Shown here: in pieces, positions 54,629 through 63,733 of the stretch
Layout of the letters: each line of letters starts with the position of its first letter
How positions within the stretch are numbered: position 1 is the stretch's first letter
NCBI RefSeq assembly: GCF_003182155.1
Contig: NZ_QGTG01000001.1
Location: 788,390-852,389, forward strand
Direction of reading: 5' to 3'
Origin: Chitinophaga sp. S165
GTDB taxonomy: Bacteria > Bacteroidota > Bacteroidia > Chitinophagales > Chitinophagaceae
Length of the DNA: 64,000 nt
The notes under the pieces: model-generated
Told to the model about the DNA's origin: nothing
Databases searched by the model: none
What the model saw: the letters and a program-made list of their open reading frames with translations, nothing else
Made by a program: the position numbers and the translations under genes

Positions 54629-55534
54629 ATGCTGTATAAAAACATCTTATGCTGTTTGGCAGCCCTCCTTGCTGTGGGTTTACAATCAGCCGCTCAAACG
54701 AATGAACAGTCTTCCACTTTCTTAAATGCACGCGCTGTGAAATGTGACGCCTGTAAAGACGTTGTATATAACACCGAAGGATATGTGATCACCAAAGCTG
54801 AGTTACAGGAGGATCTGGAAAAGGCAAATATGAACCGCATTAAAAAGTCCTTTGCCATTCCTCAGAAGGATACTGCCAGGTATGCTCCTCCCTTTCCGGG
54901 TACCCGGATATATAAGTATGATGACACACGGGACAGTATTCTATTTCATTACTCGGTTTATTTCACACAAAAAGCGCCAGGTAAAGTTTGGGTTATTACG
55001 TTTATGACGCCCTGTGACAGAGACTCGGCTATCGAGGAAAAAATGTACAACGCTATCCTCAACGATGCCGTTCCAGGTTATGTTTCAACTTCACTTCTAC
55101 CGAAGGACAGTGTTAGATTTGCTGGCAGGAAGATCATGACAGAACCTGGCAGTAAATGGGCGGATATCTGGACTTTATCTTCCTACAATCGTTACAACTC
55201 ACTGTCCTGGTCTGAATTCAGCAACCGGGAGAGAGCGTTACAATTATCAAATTTCTTTCAAAACTATGGCAGCAGAGGCTATAAATTGCTGGAAGAGAGT
55301 GACGTGCCAATCACCTTCGAAGGAAAAGAAGTCATTGCACTTAAAAGAATATTCGTAAGGAAGCGCGCCAAACGGGACGGGTTACTTTTAAATAATTATT
55401 TCGTTGACTATGTTATTACTGCAGAAGTGAGAGGACGATATGTGACCTGTCTGCTGTCGCACCCAACGGAAGATCCATCTATCGTGGTACTTCGCCCGTT
55501 GATGAAACAACTCATGCGGTTTAAGAACCACTAA
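54629..55534 (+). CDS. secreted hypothetical protein
   Basis: 301 residues, not recognised. A signal peptide (MLYKNILCCLAALLAVGLQSAAQ) marks it as exported. The mature start has a CxxC-like pair (VKCDACKDVVYNTEGYVITK). The rest alternates beta and helix and ends in a basic segment (RPLMKQLMRFKNH). No catalytic motif stands out. It has its own promoter box and a strong terminator, so it is a single-gene unit of unknown function. Confidence 0.8.
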   Translation: MLYKNILCCLAALLAVGLQSAAQTNEQSSTFLNARAVKCDACKDVVYNTEGYVITKAELQEDLEKANMNRIKKSFAIPQKDTARYAPPFPGTRIYKYDDTRDSILFHYSVYFTQKAPGKVWVITFMTPCDRDSAIEEKMYNAILNDAVPGYVSTSLLPKDSVRFAGRKIMTEPGSKWADIWTLSSYNRYNSLSWSEFSNRERALQLSNFFQNYGSRGYKLLEESDVPITFEGKEVIALKRIFVRKRAKRDGLLLNNYFVDYVITAEVRGRYVTCLLSHPTEDPSIVVLRPLMKQLMRFKNH

Positions 55535-55544
55535 CCGCCTATAA

Positions 55545-55607
55545 ACTTCCCCGGTCAACACTCTTGTCCTGAAAGGATACATTGTGCGACCGGGGAAGTG
55601 CTTTTTT
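55545..55607. terminator. bidirectional terminator
   Basis: ACTTCCCCGGTC (55545-55556) and GACCGGGGAAGT (55588-55599) are perfectly complementary, with a smaller hairpin (TCCT-GAA-AGGA) inside the loop, followed by a run of T on the plus strand. It lies between convergent genes. Confidence 0.82.
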
Positions 55608-56658
55608 ACAATTTAAAGAAGATCTTCTTCTGATACAGCCAGTAACACAAGTACCACTCTAATCCCAATGTTACAAGTGCTGCCGGTATATGCCAGGGCA
55701 CAAAGATGTGCACTACACCGTTCAGCCATTGAGCGCCTACCGTTTCGAAGAACAGATAGATGAAAATAGCATTCATACCTACTACTACTGCGATCCATGT
55801 ATAGCGCTGATGATCTTTTACGTCTATCCACCAGTAAAGGAAGGACAGTATCAGCAATACCCAGCCCACAGATGCCAACACAAACCCTGCTGTGCTGATC
55901 CTCTTAATGATGGGTGACAGGCCTGTCAGATCTACCCCGAAACCCAAACAAAGTGTTATTGCTCCCGCAATAGCCAGGATAGCTACCTTACGCTTACCTT
56001 CAAGGGATGAAGACAATAACTTACCTGCAGTCACGCCCCACACAGTATGGGCGGCGGTAGGAATAATGTTGATGGCTACCCAGCCGTCGCTATTGATCTT
56101 TCCCATGAGCAAGGTATCCATATAAGCGCCAAAATTGTGGTATTCCACAAACGGCTGATCAAAGCCGGGCACGAGTATGGTACGGTACAAAACATCATTC
56201 AGCAATATCAACAGAAACCCTGTACAGATCTGAAAGGTATAGGAACGCCCGATCACTAAATAAGCGATAACGCCTGTCACAGACAATTGTGTCAGCACAT
56301 TCCATAGCTCCCATACCAGCTTGCCTGCATATACGCAATGCAACCCTGTTCCCAGCAGGAACAGTTTAAGGCTGCGGACGGCAATATGTTTGAAGTTCTG
56401 AGTCCAGCCAATTCCTTTCCTGCGTTTGCTTTCATAGGAGATATACATTGCCGTACCTGCCATAAACATAAAGGCAGGTTGCACGAGGTCCCAGAAGCGC
56501 AGGCCATGCCAGGGATGATGAAAGAACTGTGTAATAAAATCGTTGTCATGCCAATCCCGGATAGACTCATATACCCGGCAACTTTCGCCCGCCAGTAATA
56601 TCATGATCACTCCACGCATGACATCCAGCGATAGTAAACGGCCGGTCTGTTTTTCCAT
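55606..56658 (-). CDS. HGSNAT/NagX-like (DUF5009) membrane acyltransferase
   Basis: 350 residues with about nine or ten hydrophobic segments. The start RLLSLDVMRGVIMILLAGES, then WHGLRFWDLVQPAFMFMAGT and the later IPTAAHTVWGVTAGKLL match the heparan-alpha-glucosaminide N-acetyltransferase-like family (also annotated DUF5009 or NagX). Family members are thought to move acetyl groups across the membrane to amino sugars. Here it is the last gene of the second Sus locus, 27 bases after the PKD lipoprotein, which suggests an amino-sugar-containing ligand. The biochemical role is inference. Confidence 0.88.
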   Translation of the reverse strand: MEKQTGRLLSLDVMRGVIMILLAGESCRVYESIRDWHDNDFITQFFHHPWHGLRFWDLVQPAFMFMAGTAMYISYESKRRKGIGWTQNFKHIAVRSLKLFLLGTGLHCVYAGKLVWELWNVLTQLSVTGVIAYLVIGRSYTFQICTGFLLILLNDVLYRTILVPGFDQPFVEYHNFGAYMDTLLMGKINSDGWVAINIIPTAAHTVWGVTAGKLLSSSLEGKRKVAILAIAGAITLCLGFGVDLTGLSPIIKRISTAGFVLASVGWVLLILSFLYWWIDVKDHQRYTWIAVVVGMNAIFIYLFFETVGAQWLNGVVHIFVPWHIPAALVTLGLEWYLCYWLYQKKIFFKL

Positions 56659-56685
56659 TATGCTTGTTGGGTTAATAGGTTTTTA

Positions 56686-57540
56686 TCATTCAAAATTAAT
56701 GAGTACCGAAGGCTGTCCGCGGTCTGGCATATCTCCCAGGGTAGCTGACCAGTCGTTCTTCGTAGCTTCTATACCGATACGCATTGCGGTTGTACCCGCC
56801 AGACCTTTCAGTTTAGAACGGGAAAGGCGCAGCTCAAATTTCAGCACATCACCATCCTGTTGTTTTGCACCTACAGTATAAAACTCTGTTATGCTCTGAA
56901 AGTCAAAAGAGAACGCGTTCTGCTCACCTTTATGATAGAACACATCAAACCAATCCGCCAGCACGGCTCCTTCCAGCAAAACGTCATAACCGCCCTCCGG
57001 AAATGTACCCGTTAGCAGTCCCGTTCCCGCATCATTATCGGTATCCATATAAAAATCGTATATATCCCCGTTTTCTGCCTTTGATTTCACTTCGAGGTAT
57101 ACGTACACGTACGAGGCGTCATAATCGAATTTTGCCCGCTTAAAATACTTCTCCGCAGCACCGGAAGTAACCTCATAATCCGTCACATTATCCCAGTCGG
57201 CCAGGGAGTTATCGTCTAGTTTTACGGGCGATGTTTTGGCAATATACAAAACGGTTGATCCTTCCGTTACCTTTCCGTCCTTTGTGGTCGCATACAGGGT
57301 CGGCACATATTTTCCTTTTCCGGGATAAGTATGTACAGGGCTTTCTTCGTCGGATGTAGTACCATCCCCGAAGTCCCATTTGTAGGATACTGCTCCTGTT
57401 GTTTTGTTCGTAAAGGTCACATCGTTTCCACTGATGCTGACCTCATAAAAAAGATCTGCATCCGGCGTTACTTTGTCGTCGCTGCAACCGCAGATAAATG
57501 CTATTGCTATGATGGTAAAGATATATCTGAATGAACGCAT
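56686..57540 (-). CDS. PKD-domain surface lipoprotein of the second Sus locus
   Basis: 284 residues. It is a lipoprotein with lipidation at C19 (AIAFICGC). A PKD domain follows (about 35-100; AVSYKWDFGDGTTSDEESPV, HTYPGKGKYVPTLYA). The remaining 170 residues form a beta-sandwich resembling CBM9/DOMON-type sugar-binding folds (DDNSLADWDNV, YVYVYLEVKS, DFYMDTDNDAGTGLL, LRLSRSKLKGL). Its place right after SusD fits a SusE/F-like accessory binding protein at the cell surface. The ligand is not evident. Confidence 0.85.
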   Translation of the reverse strand: MRSFRYIFTIIAIAFICGCSDDKVTPDADLFYEVSISGNDVTFTNKTTGAVSYKWDFGDGTTSDEESPVHTYPGKGKYVPTLYATTKDGKVTEGSTVLYIAKTSPVKLDDNSLADWDNVTDYEVTSGAAEKYFKRAKFDYDASYVYVYLEVKSKAENGDIYDFYMDTDNDAGTGLLTGTFPEGGYDVLLEGAVLADWFDVFYHKGEQNAFSFDFQSITEFYTVGAKQQDGDVLKFELRLSRSKLKGLAGTTAMRIGIEATKNDWSATLGDMPDRGQPSVLINFE

Positions 57541-57563
57541 GGTAATCAGGCTTTAAAGATGAA

Positions 57564-59060
57564 TTAAGGATTCTGGGCGCACAGTTTGTTGGTCTGGATC
57601 TCATCGATCGGTATAAAATAGACCACCCTCTTGTTGTCGGGCGCAATGACCATATTCGCATATCCCGCAGGCCTTTTGCTGAGATCTATATCAGACTCTT
57701 TCAGTCCCGGCAGATGATACCCCCAGTAAGTCCGGTCCAGGTTCAGTTTATTCCGGTACACATCGAATGTACGGTGCCCTTCAAAGGCCAGCTCTATCCT
57801 CCTCTCCTTCAGTACCGTTTGCAGGGCGGTCTTACCTGCCGGCAGCTGACCGTTGTATAACGCTCCCTGTAAGCCCCTGTTCTTCCTGATCATGTCCACA
57901 TCTGCAAGTGCAGCAGCGGTATTACCTGCTTTAGCTTCTGCCTCCGCTTTATTCAGGTACATTTCTGCCAGGCGGAAAAGTATCGGTGAACTGAGTGTAG
58001 GACTTCCTCCCTGACCGGAGAATTTCATGATATAATATGTTTCAATCCCATTCTTTTTCTCCGGCGTATTTACAATATAAGACCAGCGTACATCCTGCGG
58101 ATAAGCAGACATAGTATCCCGCAGCGATTGTGATGCAAACTCTTCTCCCCAGCCAGAGTTACCGTCAGAGTAGATCATAGACGCGATCGAACCTGCCTTG
58201 CCATAATCATCAACAGGTGTAAACGCCACACAAAGGATCGTTTCTCTGCTACCCATCGCATTTGCGAACATGGTACGGAAAGCAGTAGTATCTGTCAACG
58301 AAAACCTGTTGGAATTGATGACCTTATTGCTATAGTAAATAGTGCTGTCGTTATTCCCCTTATAGAGATACGCCCTTGATAACAATGCCCACGCCGCCTC
58401 CTGGGATGCATACTGTACACCACGCTGCTCCGCCATCAGTTCCGCGCCTTTCTCAGCATCCGCAATGATGGATGCATATACCTCTGCTACTGTCGACCGT
58501 GCCTTCGAAGAAGGATCAGTGGAAGAAGTACGCAGGATGATCCCCGGTGCTGCAGGGTCCTGCGTATAAGGACGGGCATAAAACTTCACCAGGTTAAAGT
58601 GACAAAAAGCTCTCAGGAAATAGCATTCCCCGATCAGCTGTTTCATAGTTGCATCAGGATTCTGAACGCCTTCAGCAGCTTCTATTACCGTATTGACATC
58701 ATTGATGATCTTGTAGGAAATATACCAGAAGTAGCGACTGTTGGTCTGCGTAGGCGTATGGTTCAGTGAGAAACTATAATACAGCGGGTCTGTGGTGGTT
58801 TGCGCGCAAACAATATCATCGCTGGCAAAGTCGCTCATCTGGAAATACTGCCGCAGGTACATATTGTTAAGGTCCGTCGTTCCGTTAAACTCCACGTGAT
58901 CTTTAAACAATGCGTACGCGCCGTTCAGCGCCTGTCTCATTCCCTGCGTAGTCTGTGTTATTGTTCCCGTGGTGAGTGAATCGCTGGGATTAACATCCTT
59001 CAGGCAACTGCCGAACAACAGCGGGAAAGTAAGTATGATAAGAAGAATTCTTGTTGTCAT
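57564..59060 (-). CDS. SusD/RagB-type surface lipoprotein
   Basis: 498 residues. It is a lipoprotein with C19 (FPLLFGSC). SusD features are MRQALNGAYALFKDHVEFNG, the helix-repeat region GECYFLRAFCHFNLVKFYAR and the closing VLKERRIELAFEGHRTFDVY with YFIPIDEIQTNK. It pairs with the SusC gene 14 bases upstream on the same strand and captures ligand at the surface. Confidence 0.96.
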   Translation of the reverse strand: MTTRILLIILTFPLLFGSCLKDVNPSDSLTTGTITQTTQGMRQALNGAYALFKDHVEFNGTTDLNNMYLRQYFQMSDFASDDIVCAQTTTDPLYYSFSLNHTPTQTNSRYFWYISYKIINDVNTVIEAAEGVQNPDATMKQLIGECYFLRAFCHFNLVKFYARPYTQDPAAPGIILRTSSTDPSSKARSTVAEVYASIIADAEKGAELMAEQRGVQYASQEAAWALLSRAYLYKGNNDSTIYYSNKVINSNRFSLTDTTAFRTMFANAMGSRETILCVAFTPVDDYGKAGSIASMIYSDGNSGWGEEFASQSLRDTMSAYPQDVRWSYIVNTPEKKNGIETYYIMKFSGQGGSPTLSSPILFRLAEMYLNKAEAEAKAGNTAAALADVDMIRKNRGLQGALYNGQLPAGKTALQTVLKERRIELAFEGHRTFDVYRNKLNLDRTYWGYHLPGLKESDIDLSKRPAGYANMVIAPDNKRVVYFIPIDEIQTNKLCAQNP

Positions 59061-59074
59061 GTGCTGATAGTTTA

Positions 59075-62000
59075 CTAGAACCTGATATTGATATTAAACA
59101 GATACTGGCGGTTGTTCGGATATTTGAAATCCGATACGCCGGGCATTACATAACTGGCAGAGGTAATAGTCGTAGCAGGGTCCTGTCCGAGGAATTTCGT
59201 GAACGTATATACATTGTCTGCCGTCAGTGAAAGTGTAACCCCATCCATATGCCAGCGGTTGGTCCATATCTTTGGCAGCTTGTAAGACAATGAGATATTA
59301 CGGATAGACAGGAAGTCGCCGTCTTTCAAATAACGGGTAGACGTTTCTGTCGAATTAGCCGCATTCTGCGGACTGGGTTCTGTGGCATCATCCCCCGGCT
59401 TCGACCAGATCTTATAATCTGAAGGCAGTTTAATCTGGTTGTAGTAAGGTTCATTCCCATCATTCATTACAAAGCGCAGGCTGTTGCTGAATACTTTGTT
59501 CCCTGTCAGATAGTAGGCATTTACGCTAAGTGAAAGGTTTTTGTATGTCCATTGCGTATTAAATCCACCCTGTAACTTAGGCAATGCAGAACCCACTTCC
59601 TGATAAGTAGCGCTGGCATAGTCTGAAGTTGCCGTGCGGGAGATCTCCTTACCATTCGCATCGCGGTTAATTACTTCCCATTGCGGAGCGCCTGTTTCTT
59701 TATTTACACCTAACCATTTAGGCATGTAGAATTCATACAGGTTACCATCGTTACGATAGATCTGCGAAATGCTCCAGGTAGGCTGTGTACGGGTAATTTC
59801 ACTTGGCAGGTCACGCAGTTTATTGGTATTATAGTTGATATTAAAATCCGTCGTCCATTCAAAGTTGTTAGTCTTAATGTTGATAGTATTGATGCCTAAT
59901 TCTATCCCGTTATTGATGACCTGTCCTACATTCTCCCAGCGTTGTTCAAAACCCACCGACAATGGTTGAGGTACCTGTAGCAGCAGATTATCTGTAACGT
60001 TATTATAAGCATCAATGGTAAAATTGATCCTGTTAAACAATCCAACATCCAGGCCTACGTTCAGTTGGCGTTTACTTTCCCAGGTGAGGCCAGGGCTAGG
60101 CAACTGAGAAGGTGTAGCTGCCGTACCTCCGTTATACTGGCTGCTCAGTGAGTAAAGTCCCAGGTAACGGGAAGAGCCAATATCCTGCGTACCGGTTACT
60201 CCATAACTTGCCCTTAATTTCAGATTGCTGAACAGTTTACTGCCTGTCAGGAACTCTTCGTTGCTGATCTGCCAGGCCGCAGATACCGCAGGGAATGAAC
60301 CATAGCGGTTACTGGCCGGAAATGCAGAAGAACCATCCACACGATATGATCCCGTCAGAAAATATTTATCCTTATAACCGTAGCTCACCTGCGATATCAA
60401 AGACTGTATAATTGCCTGATCGGTTGAGCCGGTCACCAGCTGGTTGTTGGACACTACGTTCAGCACCTTCAATCCTTCAGGCAATCCCTTTCCGGAAGCG
60501 CCTAATATTTCCGTTTTACTGTTCTCTATAGCGATACCAGCCAAACCACTGATGGTATGATCACCCTTACGAAAATTGAACTTCAGGAGGTCGTTGGAAA
60601 TGATCCCGTAGGATAAAGTACTCAACTCATTCAGAAAGCCGGTACCGTTATATAGTCCAGCCACCACGGATGAATAGTAATCACTGCCCTTATTATAACT
60701 CACAGCCGCCCTGTTGCTGCTGGAAAAAGACAACCAGTCGGTGATGTTCACGTTCAGTCCGAGATCATAGTTAACGTCAAAGTTCTTGTAGGGATGATTG
60801 GAATTTTTTATGGTATGTATAGGGTTCGTCTTATCCCTCGACCACCATTTAAAAGTGGCATTGCCATCTACATACACCGGCTGGCCATTGGCGTCATAAG
60901 GATTATCCCATGGCATATTCAGATAAGCATAGTAGACATCTTCATAATTATAGCTTTTGCCAATAGATCCGCTGATGTTTATATTGTTAGTAACACTCAC
61001 ATGTTTAGAAAAATGATAAGTAGAATTTCCGCGCAGGTTGATACGTTGATAACCGGTATTCATGAAAGTACCTTTCTCATTGTAGTAGGAAAGACCGGTA
61101 TAATACTCGCTCTTTTCCGTTGTACCGCTGGCTGATATATAGATATTCTGCATAGGAGCCGTTTCGAACATGGTATTCAGCCAGCTATAGTTCTGAGCTG
61201 CCAGTGTTTTCGGCCTTTCGCTATAGAATTTGAGGATGTCGATCTTATAGGAATTATTGGCAGTCCCCGGAATATAATCGCGATAGAACTCTTTATGGCG
61301 TTCATACAACTCGCTCCCGTTCATCATCTCCATTCTGCCGAAGTCCGGCCTGCGAAACCCAGTCGTTACTTTCGCCTCAAAGCGTGTCTTACCGAGTTTA
61401 GCTTTTTTAGTTGTTACGATGATCACACCTGCGTTGGCTTGTGAGCCGTACATGGCGGTAGCGCCGGCATCTTTCAGGACAGTGATACTCTCTACATCAT
61501 TAGGATCATAATTGCCACCAATGATACCGTCTACGACAAACAGCGGGCTTTGAGAAGCATTTACAGAAGACACGCCTCTTAACCTCAGTTCAGATGCGGT
61601 ACCGGGCACGCCCGAACTATTCACCACCTGTAAACCGGCCACCTTACCCTGCAGCATGCTGCCCACATCGTTGGTGGTCACGTCTTTGAGTTTCTCGGAC
61701 GATACTACACTGACGGCACTGGTCAGCTCACTTTTCTTTTTGTCGCTATACCCCACGACCACCACTTCATTAAAGTTGCGGGTATCTTCCTCCAGTTGTA
61801 TACTGACTTGTGCGGCAGCAGGCACTTCGCGTGTAGCGAAGCCCATATTACTGATCACCAGCAGATCTCCCGGTCGCAGGTCACGTAATACGAAGCGCCC
61901 CTGGTTATCTGTCTGGGTACCTTTGCGGGTACCTTTAACAAGTACGGTAGCGCCGGGTAACGGCACATTGCCGGGGGCAATAACAGTACCGGTGACCGTT

Positions 62001-62338
62001 ATAAGCGAATCAGCGGTAGGCGCCGTGGAATTATTCCCCGGAGGGGGTACTTTTTTAATAACAAAATTCTTTCCCTCCAGAGAGTATACTACCTGCTGGT
62101 TGCGGAGGCACAGATCTAGCACTTCCTGAACAGAAGCGTCTTTCACGCGAAAAGTGACTGGCAGTGTATTGGAAAGCACCTTTTCCGAATAAACGATAGA
62201 TACGCCGGTCTGGGTAATGATCTCGGTAAAGACATCCCGTAGTGGCATGTTCCTGGCGTTTAAGGTAACTTTCTGGGAATATCCGGCTGCACTCACGTGC
62301 AGGATGGTCGCCAGCAGCAGAAACGTGGTCAATTTCAT
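59075..62338 (-). CDS. SusC/RagA-type TonB-dependent transporter with STN domain
   Basis: 1087 residues from the ATG at 62336-62338, which opens a clean signal peptide (MKLTTFLLLATILHVSAAGY). An in-frame ATG 22 codons earlier is the alternative; such longer starts are often annotated in this family. An STN domain (MPLRDVFTEIITQTGVSIVY) contacts FecR. A carboxypeptidase-regulatory-like domain follows (GTVIAPGNVPLPGATVLVKG). The plug comes next (NEVVVVGYSDKKKSELTSAV, ITVLKDAGATAMYGSQANAG), then the barrel ending QYLFNINIRF. It is energised by TonB and signals through the FecR/sigma pair upstream. Confidence 0.96.
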   Translation of the reverse strand: MKLTTFLLLATILHVSAAGYSQKVTLNARNMPLRDVFTEIITQTGVSIVYSEKVLSNTLPVTFRVKDASVQEVLDLCLRNQQVVYSLEGKNFVIKKVPPPGNNSTAPTADSLITVTGTVIAPGNVPLPGATVLVKGTRKGTQTDNQGRFVLRDLRPGDLLVISNMGFATREVPAAAQVSIQLEEDTRNFNEVVVVGYSDKKKSELTSAVSVVSSEKLKDVTTNDVGSMLQGKVAGLQVVNSSGVPGTASELRLRGVSSVNASQSPLFVVDGIIGGNYDPNDVESITVLKDAGATAMYGSQANAGVIIVTTKKAKLGKTRFEAKVTTGFRRPDFGRMEMMNGSELYERHKEFYRDYIPGTANNSYKIDILKFYSERPKTLAAQNYSWLNTMFETAPMQNIYISASGTTEKSEYYTGLSYYNEKGTFMNTGYQRINLRGNSTYHFSKHVSVTNNINISGSIGKSYNYEDVYYAYLNMPWDNPYDANGQPVYVDGNATFKWWSRDKTNPIHTIKNSNHPYKNFDVNYDLGLNVNITDWLSFSSSNRAAVSYNKGSDYYSSVVAGLYNGTGFLNELSTLSYGIISNDLLKFNFRKGDHTISGLAGIAIENSKTEILGASGKGLPEGLKVLNVVSNNQLVTGSTDQAIIQSLISQVSYGYKDKYFLTGSYRVDGSSAFPASNRYGSFPAVSAAWQISNEEFLTGSKLFSNLKLRASYGVTGTQDIGSSRYLGLYSLSSQYNGGTAATPSQLPSPGLTWESKRQLNVGLDVGLFNRINFTIDAYNNVTDNLLLQVPQPLSVGFEQRWENVGQVINNGIELGINTINIKTNNFEWTTDFNINYNTNKLRDLPSEITRTQPTWSISQIYRNDGNLYEFYMPKWLGVNKETGAPQWEVINRDANGKEISRTATSDYASATYQEVGSALPKLQGGFNTQWTYKNLSLSVNAYYLTGNKVFSNSLRFVMNDGNEPYYNQIKLPSDYKIWSKPGDDATEPSPQNAANSTETSTRYLKDGDFLSIRNISLSYKLPKIWTNRWHMDGVTLSLTADNVYTFTKFLGQDPATTITSASYVMPGVSDFKYPNNRQYLFNINIRF

Positions 62339-62468
62339 AACCAGGCAAATTTTGGTTGATAGCCCGCACGTGGAGCGGGCCTGTACATAACAGTCGAATT
62401 GCATACTTTTGCAGTGTTTGGTAGTACTTAAATGGTCTTACAGCGATTATTGAGGATACCAGATAACC

Positions 62469-62495
62469 ACCGGGGATGTTGCGAGCATCTCCGGT
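62469..62495 (-). promoter_or_regulatory. hairpin between fecR and susC of the second locus
   Basis: ACCGGGGATG (62469-62478) and CATCTCCGGT (62486-62495) pair with one mismatch. No T-tract follows on the minus strand. It sits in the same place as the hairpins at 30847-30919 in the first Sus locus. Confidence 0.5.
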
Positions 62496-62526
62496 TTATT
62501 TGATTGTCCTCCTGGTTGATATTAAA

Positions 62527-63678
62527 CTATGGTAATACGATTACCTTTCTCCCTTCGATCCTGAAATGATTATAACCATTCCCTTCCAGTAAGGCCAGTA
62601 TATCGGCCAACTGCAGGTCCCTTCCTATACCGCCGCCATACAATTCCATTCCGGGGCTGGCCTTGTAAACAATGTCTACATCGTACCAGCGGGCTACTTC
62701 CCTTAAAATGGCGGGTAAATCCATGTTATTAAATACAAACAATCCGTTCTTCCATGCGGTCACTTTTCTGATGTCTGCTGTCCTGACTGTAAGTTGATGG
62801 TCTTCATTATTCATTACCGCCTGTTGGCCCGGGCGTAATAATTGTGCTGCGCTGCCTTCCTTCACCTGAATGCTGCCTGTCAGTAACGTGGTGTTAATGG
62901 TATTTTCATCTCTATACGCCATAATGTCGAATCCGGTACCCAGTACCTGTACCTCCATATTACGCACCTTCACTTTAAATGGCTGCCGGGCATTGGCTGC
63001 CACCTCAAAGTATCCCTGCCCTTCCAGTTCCACCACTCTTTCCTTCTCTGTGAAGGCAGTTGGGTAACGCAACATGGTGGCTGAATTGAGCCATACTTTA
63101 GTGCCATCGGGTAATACGAGCCTGAACTGTCCGCCCCTGGGCGTTGTAAGCTTATTATAGTGAATACTGCCGTCTGCCGGCTGACTGGCATAAGACAGCT
63201 GTCCGTTGTGCTGCTGAATAGCCATATTCCCCTGCCTGATCACCTGTTTACCTGCACTGTCCAGCGTTACCACAGTACCGTCTGCCAGCGTCAATTCTGC
63301 TTTATTTCCGCCAGGTACGATCACTGCCGGAGCAGCCTGTTCTGCTAATACCGGCCGCTTTGCCGTATGCCTGCGCTGTGCCATCCAGAAAGCAACACCT
63401 ACCAGCAGGGCGAATGAGGCAGCCACTGCCATCCTTCTGAAGTTGAATACTTTTGTCCGGGGTTGTTCTACTGGCCTGATCTGCTGATAAACCTGTTCAT
63501 AATCAATATCCGGGGCGGGGTGTTCTCCATGCCAGACGTCTTCCAGTAAATGGTCCAGTGTTTCAGGATCATCTCCCCGGCCAATAGCAGCGAAAAGCTC
63601 ATCCAGCTCTTCCCGGCTGCATGATTTATCTACATAACGTGCTAACAGATAAGCAATTCTTTGTTGATGGTCAGGCAT
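62527..63678 (-). CDS. FecR family anti-sigma factor
   Basis: 383 residues. The cytoplasmic anti-sigma part (about 1-85) begins MPDHQQRIAYLLARYVDKSC. A membrane helix follows (MAVAASFALLVGVAFWMA). The periplasmic FecR domain is next (RGGQFRLVLPDGTKVWLNSA, VELEGQGYFEVAANARQPFK), then a DUF4974 C-terminal domain (LPAILREVARWYDVDIVYKA). It would sequester the sigma factor encoded just upstream until the STN domain of the partner SusC signals. Confidence 0.95.
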   Translation of the reverse strand: MPDHQQRIAYLLARYVDKSCSREELDELFAAIGRGDDPETLDHLLEDVWHGEHPAPDIDYEQVYQQIRPVEQPRTKVFNFRRMAVAASFALLVGVAFWMAQRRHTAKRPVLAEQAAPAVIVPGGNKAELTLADGTVVTLDSAGKQVIRQGNMAIQQHNGQLSYASQPADGSIHYNKLTTPRGGQFRLVLPDGTKVWLNSATMLRYPTAFTEKERVVELEGQGYFEVAANARQPFKVKVRNMEVQVLGTGFDIMAYRDENTINTTLLTGSIQVKEGSAAQLLRPGQQAVMNNEDHQLTVRTADIRKVTAWKNGLFVFNNMDLPAILREVARWYDVDIVYKASPGMELYGGGIGRDLQLADILALLEGNGYNHFRIEGRKVIVLP

Positions 63679-63733
63679 ATACTTATAAAGACGGATGTGA
63701 AAGAAAAAAGGACCGTGGATTCCGAAAAAAAAT

